A stretch of DNA of 64,000 nt from Paraburkholderia dilworthii (GTDB taxonomy: Bacteria; Pseudomonadota; Gammaproteobacteria; Burkholderiales; Burkholderiaceae), in NCBI RefSeq assembly GCF_000472525.1, contig NZ_AWZT01000015.1:62001-126000 (forward strand). The letters run 5' to 3'. Position numbers and translations under genes: made by a program. Shown here one piece after another: positions 54,811-62,396 of this stretch. The notes below the pieces were generated by a model. That model saw nothing but the letters and a program-made list of their open reading frames with translations, was not told where the DNA came from and ran no database searches. Within the stretch, counting starts at the first letter, position 1. The number at the start of each line of letters is the position of its first letter.

Positions 54811-56040
54811 ATGCCAAGCTTTTCCAACGCGTTTTCAGCGCCGACGCGCGCGCCCCGCTTCGCGATTCTTGTCGCGGCTGTCGCCGCCGCCACGCTGATG
54901 CTGGCGGCTTGCGGCGACAACGCGCCTCACGGCCCGCCACAGACGACGCCCGAAGTCGGCGTCGAAACCATCAAGCCGCATACCGTCGTATCGAACACTG
55001 AACTGTCGGGCCGGCTGTCGGCCATCCGTGTCGCGGAAGTGAGGCCGCAAGTCGAAGGCATCGTTAGAAAGCGGCTCTTTACCGAGGGATCGCAGGTCGC
55101 AGCCGGCGCCGTGCTGTATCAGATCGACGCGTCGAGCTATCAGGCCACTTACGATCAGGCGGTCGGCACGTTGGCGAAAACCGTCGCGACCGCGAACGCC
55201 GCGCAGACCAAGGCCACGCGCTACGCGGAATTGTCGAAGATCCAGGGCGTGAGCCGTCAGGATTACGACGATGCGCTCGCCGCGCTCGAGGAGGCGAAGG
55301 CCGACGTGGTCGCCGATCGCGCCGCATTGAAGACCGCCGCGATCAACCTTGGCTATACGAAGGTCGTCGCGCCTATCGCGGGGCGCATTGGTAAGTCAAG
55401 CGTGACCGAAGGCGCGCTCGTGACCGCCGAACAGACCACCGCGCTCGCCACGGTGCAAGCAACGAGCGAGATGTATCTCGACGTCACGCGTTCTTCCGCC
55501 GACTGGCTGCGCTTGCAGAAAGAGTTCGCGAGCGGCCAGTTGCAACATGCGGGCGCCGACGGCGCCGTGGTTCATCTGTTGATGGAAGACGGCACAGCCT
55601 ATGCACAGCCGGGCAAGCTGCTGTTCTCCGACATCACCGTCGACGCCACCACCGGCTCCGTCACGCTGCGCTGCGTGTTTCCGAATCCGGATGGCGTGCT
55701 GCTGCCCGGCATGTTCGTGCGGGCGCGGCTCGAAGAAGGCGTGAACCACCAGGCGATCACCGTGCCGCAACTCGCGGTGTCGCGTGCGTCGGATGGCACC
55801 GCGAGCGTGGTCACGGTCGGCGCCGACAACAAGGTCGTGCAAACGCCGGTTACCGCGGATACCGCATCGGGCTCCGACTGGATCATCACGAGCGGTCTGA
55901 AGGCCGGCGACCGCGTGATCGTCACGGGTTCGCAGCAGGCGCGCACCGGCGCGCTCGTCAAGCCGGTGGAGACGCCCGCGACGTCAGCCGCGCCCGCCAC
56001 CGCCGACAACGCGGGCGATGCGTCCGCCGCCCACAGCTAA
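54811..56040 (+). CDS. RND efflux periplasmic adaptor (MexA/AcrA-like) lipoprotein
   Basis: A 409-residue membrane-fusion protein. A signal with lipobox LAAC (near residue 31-34) is followed by the barrel-sandwich start EVRPQVEGIVRKRLFTEGSQVAAGAVLYQID. A helical hairpin comes next, then YTKVVAPIAGRIGKSSVTEGALV, and the C-terminal beta domain (FPNPDGVLLPGMFVRARLEEGV). It links the inner-membrane pump and the outer-membrane channel encoded next. The frame of the pump overlaps its end only slightly in reading; the true pump start is 10 bp after its stop. Confidence 0.94.
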   Translation: MPSFSNAFSAPTRAPRFAILVAAVAAATLMLAACGDNAPHGPPQTTPEVGVETIKPHTVVSNTELSGRLSAIRVAEVRPQVEGIVRKRLFTEGSQVAAGAVLYQIDASSYQATYDQAVGTLAKTVATANAAQTKATRYAELSKIQGVSRQDYDDALAALEEAKADVVADRAALKTAAINLGYTKVVAPIAGRIGKSSVTEGALVTAEQTTALATVQATSEMYLDVTRSSADWLRLQKEFASGQLQHAGADGAVVHLLMEDGTAYAQPGKLLFSDITVDATTGSVTLRCVFPNPDGVLLPGMFVRARLEEGVNHQAITVPQLAVSRASDGTASVVTVGADNKVVQTPVTADTASGSDWIITSGLKAGDRVIVTGSQQARTGALVKPVETPATSAAPATADNAGDASAAHS

Positions 56041-56050
56041 AGAGACTCTC

Positions 56051-59000
56051 ATGGCAGGCTTCTTTATCAACCGACCGATCCTCGCGTGGGTCATCGCCAT
56101 CGTCATCATGATGATTGGCGGCGCTTCCATCACGACGCTTCCGGTCGAACAGTATCCGAGCGTCGCACCGGCTTCCGTGCAGATCACGGCAACGTATCCG
56201 GGCGCGTCCGCCGAAACGGTCGCAACCACCGTCACGCAGGTGATCGAGCAGAAACTGAGCGGCATCGACCATCTGCTGTATATGTCGTCGACGAGCAGTT
56301 CCGTCGGGCAGGCTCGCATCACGTTGACGTTCCAGCAAGGCACCAACGCCGACATCGCGCAGGTGCAGGTGCAGAACAAGGTCCAGCAGGCGACGTCGTC
56401 GCTGCCTGAAACGGTTCAGGAGCAAGGCGTCCAGGTCGCGAAGGCGGCCAACTCGTTTCTGATGATCGTGTCTCTCTCGTCGACCGACGGCAGCATGAAC
56501 TCCATCGACCTCGGCAACGTGATCGCGACGCAGATCGAAGACCCGCTCACGCAGATCGACGGCGTGGGCGACGTCACGCTGTTCGGCGCGCAGCACGCCA
56601 TGCGTATCTGGCTCGATCCAGTCAAGCTGCAGGCGGTCGGCCTCACGACCAGCGAGGTCACCACCGCGATCACGAACCAGAACGTCCAGCTTTCCGTTGG
56701 TCAGATCGGCGGCTCGCCCTCGACGAAAACGCAGGCATTGAACGCGACGATCTCCGCGTCGAGCCTGTTGACCACGCCCGCGCAATTCGGCGCAATCCTG
56801 CTGCGCGTGAACAGCGATGGCTCGAAGGTGATGCTGAAGGACGTTGCGCGCGTCGAAGTGGGCGCCGACGACTACAGCACCGACTCGCGCCTGAACGGCA
56901 AGCCGGCTGCATCGCTCGCGGTCAAACTCGCGAGCGGCGCCAACGCGATGAGCGTGGCCAAGGCCGTGCGCGCGAAGCTCAACGAATTGAGTCCGCAACT
57001 GCCGCGCAATGTCGTCGTGGACTATCCGTACGACACCACGCCGTTCGTGCGCATCTCGATCGAAGAAGTGGTGAAGACGCTGATCGAAGCGGTGCTGCTC
57101 GTCTTCGTCGTGATGTATGTGTTCTTGCAGAACCTGCGCGCCACGCTGATTCCGACCATCGTGGTGCCCGTCGCGTTGCTCGGCACGTTCGCGGTGATGT
57201 CGGCAGTGGGCTTCTCGATCAACGTGCTGTCCATGTTCGGCATGGTGCTGGCAATCGGCCTGCTGGTGGACGACGCGATCGTGGTGGTGGAAAACGTCGA
57301 GCGTCTGATCGCGGAAGAAGGTCTTTCACCGGTCGAGGCCACTCGCCGCGCAATGCAGCAGATTACCGGCGCGCTGATCGGCATCACGACCGTGCTGATT
57401 GCCGTGTTCATTCCGATGGCGTTCTTCTCGGGGACGACCGGCGCGATTTACCGGCAGTTCTCGATCACGATCGTCGCGGCGATGCTGCTCTCGGTTTTCC
57501 TCGCATTGACGCTCACACCGGCGCTATGCGCGACGCTGCTCAGGCGCGCGGATGTCGGGCATCACGCGAAGCGCGGTGTGCTCGGCTGGTTCAACCGCGT
57601 GCTTGCGCGCGGCACCGACCGGTATGACTCGGCGGTTGCGCGCGTGATCGGCAAGCCGATCCGCTACATGGTGATTTACGTGTTGATTGCGGGTGTGGTC
57701 GCGCTGCTGTTCATGAAGCTGCCGTCGTCGTATCTGCCTGACGAAGACCAGGGGACGCTTATCACGTCCATCTCCGCACCGGTCGGCACGCCCGCCTCGC
57801 AGACGCTCGAAGTGGTGAAAAAAGTCGAGGCTTACTATCGCAGCCAGCCGGAAGTGGATCAACTCATCACGCTGACGGGCTTCAGTTTCAACGGCTCGGG
57901 ACAGAACAACGCGCTCGCCTTCGTCAAGCTCAAGGACTGGAGCGCGCGGCGCGGCAGCAGCGGGTCCGCGGCCGCAGTGATCCAGCGCGCGAACATGCAT
58001 TTCGCCGGCTCGCGTGAAGCGCAGATTTTCGCGGTCAATCCGCCCGCGATTCAGGAACTCGGCACGCAAAGCGGGCTCGACTTCGAACTGGAAGATCGCG
58101 CCGGCCAGGGCCACGACAAGCTGATGGCCGCACGCCAGCAATTGATGGCGCTCGCGGCTAAAGACAGCGCGTTGTCCGGCATGCGGCCGGGCGGCCTCGA
58201 AGATACGCCGCAGTTCCATGTCGACATCGACCGGGAAAAGGCGAGCGCGCTCGGGCTCTCCATTGCCGATGTGAACGACACGCTGCAAACGGCGTTTGGT
58301 TCGTCCTACGTGAACAACTACGTCGACACGGGACGTATCCAGAAGGTCTACGTGCAGGCCGATGCGCCGTACCGGATGATGCCGTCCGACATTGGACGGT
58401 GGTATGTAAAGTCGAGCACAGCGAGCACCGGTTCGACCAGCGGCACATCCGGCAGCACGTCCGGCAGCAGTTCGACGAGCACCGCCAGCACCAGCACGAC
58501 GAGCGGATACGACGGCCAGATGGTGCCCTTCTCCGCGTTCGCGACCGGCAAGTGGACTTTCGGGCCGCCGCAGATCGAGCGCTTTAACCGCACGCTCGCG
58601 ATGGAAATGACCGCACAATCCGGCGCCAACGCCAGCACCGGCCAGGCGATGGCGGCCGTCGACGCGCTTGTCAAGAAACTGCCGGCAGGCTATGGCATCG
58701 ACTGGACCGGGCAATCTTACCAGGAGCGCATGGCCGGTTCGCAGGCGATCTATCTGTACGCGATCTCGCTGATCGTCGTGTTCCTCTGTCTCGCGGGTCT
58801 GTACGAAAGCTGGTCCATTCCGATCGCGGTGATTCTCGTGGTGCCGCTCGGCGTGCTCGGCGCCGTGCTCGGCGCGCATATCCGCGGCTTGTCAGACGAT
58901 ATCTATTTCAAGGTCGGTTTGCTCGCGACCATCGGGCTTTCGACGAAGAACGCAATTCTGATCGTCGAGTTCGCGAAGGACCTGCAAGTGCAAGGCCGCA

Positions 59001-59266
59001 GCCTGATCGACGCCACCATCGAAGCCGCGCGTCTGCGTCTGCGTCCGATCCTGATGACCTCGCTCGCATTCGTGTTCGGCGTGTTGCCGCTCGTGATCAG
59101 CACAGGGGCGGGGTCGGCGAGCCGCCATGCGATCGGCACTGGCGTAATGGGCGGCATGATCGCCGCCACGGCGCTCGCAATTTTTTTCGTACCGGTGTTC
59201 TTTGTCGTCGTGCGCCGCCTGTTCGGCGAACACGGCGACGCCAGGCAACAGGAAGGTGTCGAATGA
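56051..59266 (+). CDS. RND multidrug efflux pump (AcrB/MexB, HAE1 family)
   Basis: A 1071-residue proton-driven exporter. It starts MAGFFINRPILAWVIAIVIM, as in AcrB, and has the porter loops and two sets of membrane spans. The proton-relay Asp pair is in GLLVDDAIVVVENVER, and the C-terminal repeat GLSTKNAILIVEFAKDL is intact. A stretch made only of Ser, Thr, Gly and Ala (31 residues, about 788-818, at 58412-58504) is inserted just before DGQMVPFSAF, where AcrB has only a short loop. It overlaps the outer-membrane gene by four bases (ATGA). Confidence 0.95.
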   Translation: MAGFFINRPILAWVIAIVIMMIGGASITTLPVEQYPSVAPASVQITATYPGASAETVATTVTQVIEQKLSGIDHLLYMSSTSSSVGQARITLTFQQGTNADIAQVQVQNKVQQATSSLPETVQEQGVQVAKAANSFLMIVSLSSTDGSMNSIDLGNVIATQIEDPLTQIDGVGDVTLFGAQHAMRIWLDPVKLQAVGLTTSEVTTAITNQNVQLSVGQIGGSPSTKTQALNATISASSLLTTPAQFGAILLRVNSDGSKVMLKDVARVEVGADDYSTDSRLNGKPAASLAVKLASGANAMSVAKAVRAKLNELSPQLPRNVVVDYPYDTTPFVRISIEEVVKTLIEAVLLVFVVMYVFLQNLRATLIPTIVVPVALLGTFAVMSAVGFSINVLSMFGMVLAIGLLVDDAIVVVENVERLIAEEGLSPVEATRRAMQQITGALIGITTVLIAVFIPMAFFSGTTGAIYRQFSITIVAAMLLSVFLALTLTPALCATLLRRADVGHHAKRGVLGWFNRVLARGTDRYDSAVARVIGKPIRYMVIYVLIAGVVALLFMKLPSSYLPDEDQGTLITSISAPVGTPASQTLEVVKKVEAYYRSQPEVDQLITLTGFSFNGSGQNNALAFVKLKDWSARRGSSGSAAAVIQRANMHFAGSREAQIFAVNPPAIQELGTQSGLDFELEDRAGQGHDKLMAARQQLMALAAKDSALSGMRPGGLEDTPQFHVDIDREKASALGLSIADVNDTLQTAFGSSYVNNYVDTGRIQKVYVQADAPYRMMPSDIGRWYVKSSTASTGSTSGTSGSTSGSSSTSTASTSTTSGYDGQMVPFSAFATGKWTFGPPQIERFNRTLAMEMTAQSGANASTGQAMAAVDALVKKLPAGYGIDWTGQSYQERMAGSQAIYLYAISLIVVFLCLAGLYESWSIPIAVILVVPLGVLGAVLGAHIRGLSDDIYFKVGLLATIGLSTKNAILIVEFAKDLQVQGRSLIDATIEAARLRLRPILMTSLAFVFGVLPLVISTGAGSASRHAIGTGVMGGMIAATALAIFFVPVFFVVVRRLFGEHGDARQQEGVE

Positions 59267-60780
59267 TGAGACTCAAACTGAGTGTATGCGCGGTCGCATT
59301 TGCGTTCGCGCTGCTGACGGGCTGCACGCTCGATCCGCACTATGAGCGGCCCGCCGCGCCGATTCCGGCAGCGTATCCCCAAGGCGACGCGTATGAGAGC
59401 ACGAGCGCGGCTAGGGCCGTGACGGATGCAAGCGCAAGCACTGCAACCACAAGCACTGCAACCGCCAGGAACCCAGGCGCGGCAACCGCAAGCCCGACCG
59501 GCGCAAGCACCGCTACCGCAAGCCCGCTCGCCACCGGCACCGACACCGGCACCGCATGGCGGGGCTTCTTTCGCGACGAGCGCCTGCAAAAGCTGATCGA
59601 CATCGCGCTCGCCAACAATCGCGACTTGCGCGTCGCGGCGCTGAACGTGGCCGAATACGAGGCGCAATACCGGATCACGCGCGCTGCACTTGCGCCGTCC
59701 ACCTCGGCAATCGGCAGCATGACCCGCGAGCGCACGCAGGGCGCGATAGCGAGTTCGAGCGATGTCAGCATCGGCACGACGTCATGGGAAATCGACTTCT
59801 TTGGACGCTTGCGCAGCCTCAAACGCCAGGCACTGGAAAACTATCTCGCCACGGATGCGTCGCGCCAAAGCACGCAAATCAGTTTGATCGCAACGGTGGC
59901 GACCGATTATCTGACCCTGCTCTCCGACGAACGGCTATTGCAGTTGACCGAAGACACGGTGAAGGCGGATCAGTCCACCTACGACGTGACGAAGCGCGTG
60001 CAGGAGCTTGGCAATGCTTCGCTCCTTGACGTGCGACAGGCGCAGAACTCGCTCGCTAGCGCGAAGGCGAGTCTTGCATCATATCGGCGCGCGGTCGCGC
60101 AAGATCGCAACAATCTCGCCGCTGTGCTCGGTGCGCCGATTCCGGACGATCTGCCGCCCGCGCGCGCATTCGACGACGAGTCGATGTTCGCGGACATCGG
60201 TGCGGGTGTGCCTTCGCTGCTGCTCGCCCGTCGTCCGGACATCGTGCAGGCGGAGCATGCATTGAAGGCGGCGAACGCGAACATCGGTGCGGCGCGCGCG
60301 GCATTTTTTCCAAAAATTGAACTGACGGCGACGGCCGGCACGTCGAGTTCGACGCTCTCGAATCTGTTCAAGGCGGGCACCGGTGCGTGGGCGTTCGCGC
60401 CGAGCGTCTCCGTGCCGATCTTCGATTACGGCAGCAACAAGGCATCGCTCGATGTGGCGAAGATCGAGAAGCAGATCGAAGTCGCTGATTACGAGAGCGC
60501 CATCCAGACAGCGTTCAAAGAGGTATCGAACGCGCTCACGGCGCGCGCCACTTATGTGGATCAGGTGCAGGCGGATCGCGAATATGTGACGTCTGCGCAG
60601 AGCTACTACACGCTTGCGGAGGAGCGCTACAAGGCGGGTACAGACAGCTTCCTCACGTTCCTCGATGCACAGCGCACGCTCTACACGGCGCAACAGCAAC
60701 TCGCGACAGATATCCTTTCCCGACAGTCCAATCTGGTGACGTTGTATAAGGTGCTGGGCGGTGGCTGGGAGAGCAGGTGA
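59263..60780 (+). CDS. outer-membrane efflux channel lipoprotein (OprM/NodT type)
   Basis: A 505-residue outer-membrane factor. The signal ends in the lipobox LLTGC (Cys21), followed by DPHYERPAAPIPAAYP. The tail of the N-terminal region, residues about 46-97, is rich in Ala, Thr, Ser, Gly and Pro (for example TATARNPGAATASPTGASTA), longer than in OprM. Then comes the typical WRGFFRDERLQKLIDIAL and the two repeated TolC-like halves, with the barrel sections and RRPDIVQAEHALKAANANIG. It is the last gene of the tripartite operon. An alternative ATG lies three bases downstream. Confidence 0.94.
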   Translation: MMRLKLSVCAVAFAFALLTGCTLDPHYERPAAPIPAAYPQGDAYESTSAARAVTDASASTATTSTATARNPGAATASPTGASTATASPLATGTDTGTAWRGFFRDERLQKLIDIALANNRDLRVAALNVAEYEAQYRITRAALAPSTSAIGSMTRERTQGAIASSSDVSIGTTSWEIDFFGRLRSLKRQALENYLATDASRQSTQISLIATVATDYLTLLSDERLLQLTEDTVKADQSTYDVTKRVQELGNASLLDVRQAQNSLASAKASLASYRRAVAQDRNNLAAVLGAPIPDDLPPARAFDDESMFADIGAGVPSLLLARRPDIVQAEHALKAANANIGAARAAFFPKIELTATAGTSSSTLSNLFKAGTGAWAFAPSVSVPIFDYGSNKASLDVAKIEKQIEVADYESAIQTAFKEVSNALTARATYVDQVQADREYVTSAQSYYTLAEERYKAGTDSFLTFLDAQRTLYTAQQQLATDILSRQSNLVTLYKVLGGGWESR

Positions 60781-60832
60781 AAACGCTTACGTTATGGCGT
60801 ATGACTTGTGTAGCGTCGATCGCCTCGGCAGC

Positions 60833-61003
60833 TGAAAGTGCTCGCACTGTTCGAGCAGATCAAGTACGAGCCGGGCATGTAGCTCGCGATGGACTTCCGC
60901 CCCCGTGATATCCAGTGGCTCTCCAATTACGCCGCCTTGCATTCGCGCACGCGCTTCAAGGATTTTCCGCAGCCGCAGCGCCGTCGTCATCTGTTGCGCC
61001 TGT
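60833..61003 (+). pseudogene. remnant of a TauD/TfdA-like dioxygenase
   Basis: The plus strand reads LKVLALFEQIKYEPGM, a stop, then LAMDFRPRDIQWLSNYAALH and SRTRFKDFPQPQRRRHLLRL and another stop. This matches the C-terminal part of TauD/TfdA-family Fe(II)/2-oxoglutarate dioxygenases, where LHSRTxF and the Arg-rich RRRHLLRLW segment carry a metal His and the 2-oxoglutarate-binding Arg. Two in-frame stops and missing 5' and 3' parts make it non-functional. Confidence 0.6.
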
Positions 61004-61165
61004 AGCTGCGCCGCAGCTCGCCGCGTTCGATCATTGCAGGCTTCGGCAAAACGGCGTCGTGCAGCAACGTTATGGAGTGCGCGATCAGGAAAGCGGCGAT
61101 ACGCACGGCAACTTCAGGATCGGCATGGCGGCGAAGAGTCGAAAGTGGAGGCATTACGTGAGCGA

Positions 61166-61342
61166 GCCCACGTGCTCGTGATCGGCACCATCAACACAGA
61201 CCTCGTCGCGCGCATGAGGCGTCTGCCGCGGGCGGGCGAAACGGTCTTGTCGGACAGCCTGGAAACCGTGGCTCGCGGCACAGGCGCAAATCAGGCGATT
61301 GCGGCAGCATGCATGGGCGCGCGGGTGTCCATGATTGGCCGC
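61166..61342 (+). pseudogene. rbsK: N-terminal fragment of ribokinase-like sugar kinase
   Basis: About 59 codons read HVLVIGTINTDLVARMRRLP, then RAGETVLSDSLETVARGTGA, NQAIAAACMGARVSMIG. This is the start of a PfkB/ribokinase-type kinase (GSIN-D motif, PGE, and the GGKGANQA loop, altered here to RGTGANQA). The frame then runs into unrelated sequence before 61441. Only the first sixth of the enzyme remains. Confidence 0.75.
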
Positions 61343-61389
61343 ACTGCCCGATATCACGTTGGTGCGCGAACCGAACGCATGGCCCGACC

Positions 61390-62298
61390 TCACTCGCGCC
61401 GCTCGCGCAAGGTTGCGAGCAGGAAATCGCGCAGCGAATGACCGTTGTGTGGGAAGCCCCTGCTTCTCGACCAGATAACACCGACGTCCATTGTGGGCAC
61501 CGCGTCCACCACGGGCCGCCGCACGATGCGCCCGCCTTCGAGCGACCACGGCCGGTATACGAGGTCCGACAGGATCGTCACGCCGATGCCGAGCGCCACC
61601 ATGCTGCGAATGCCTTCAATCGACTTGCTCTGGAATATCACCGAAGGCTTCAGCCCCCGTCGTTCCCAATAGCGCTGCGCGGTCTGCACGTGCTCGTCCA
61701 TATCGAGCAGCAGGAAGTCCTGCCGCGAGACATCTTCGAGCGTGACGCTGTCAGCGCCCGCGAGCGGATGCTCCGGTGCGACCCATAGATGACGCGCTGA
61801 ACGCAGCAGCGTTTCGCCTTCGATGTCGTCGCGCAGCGCCGCATTGGAGACCAGTACGATGCCGAGGTCGAGCACGCCGTCGGCGATCGCCTGCTCCACA
61901 TCGACCCGTTCGCGTTCGCTCAGGATCAGCTCAAGATCCGGAAAGCGCCGCTTCAGCGCGAGCCGCAGCGAAGGCATGAGATACGCCGAGATCGTATCCG
62001 TCACGCCGATACGCAACGTGCCCGACAAGGGGTCCGGCCGCTCGCGCATATCCTCGGCTGCTTGCCGCGCCGCGCCGTTGATCTGCTGCGCGTGGCGCAA
62101 AAACCGCTCGCCCGCGTCGCTCAGGCGCAGGCCTTTCGAGTGCCGGTTGAAGAGCGACGTGCCGAGCGCGTCCTCCAGGCCCTTCAGCGCGATGGTCATG
62201 GAAGATTGGGAGATGTTGCAGCGTAAAGCCGCCTTGGAGATCTGTCCGGTTTCTGCCACCGCAATGAAGTAGCGCACCTGCCGCAGCGTAAAGTCCAT
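61390..62298 (-). CDS. LysR-family transcriptional regulator
   Basis: A 302-residue LysR-type regulator. The helix-turn-helix starts MDFTLRQVRYFIAVAETGQISKAALRCNISQSSMTIALKGLEDALG with LFNRHSKGLRLSDAGERFL. A two-lobed ligand domain follows (LRIGVTDTISAYLMPSL, VLDLGIVLVS, GIGVTILSD). The start is the ATG at 62298. It is divergent from the molybdopterin oxidoreductase gene 98 bp away, the classical arrangement for a LysR regulator and its target. Confidence 0.92.
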   Translation of the reverse strand: MDFTLRQVRYFIAVAETGQISKAALRCNISQSSMTIALKGLEDALGTSLFNRHSKGLRLSDAGERFLRHAQQINGAARQAAEDMRERPDPLSGTLRIGVTDTISAYLMPSLRLALKRRFPDLELILSERERVDVEQAIADGVLDLGIVLVSNAALRDDIEGETLLRSARHLWVAPEHPLAGADSVTLEDVSRQDFLLLDMDEHVQTAQRYWERRGLKPSVIFQSKSIEGIRSMVALGIGVTILSDLVYRPWSLEGGRIVRRPVVDAVPTMDVGVIWSRSRGFPHNGHSLRDFLLATLRERRE

Positions 62299-62396
62299 TG
62301 ATTTCACCAATATCGCGAGTTCTGAATTTTGAATTACCAATAATAATTTGGCCATCCTACGATCGGCCTTGAGCTTCATAACAGCCGTCGAAACAG

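Noticed and set aside
57524..58879. Long open frame on the minus strand inside the RND pump gene (451 residues).
   Set aside because: It is the antisense of a well-conserved AcrB-type gene. Its Arg/His-rich translation has no family sequence; long shadows are expected at this GC content.
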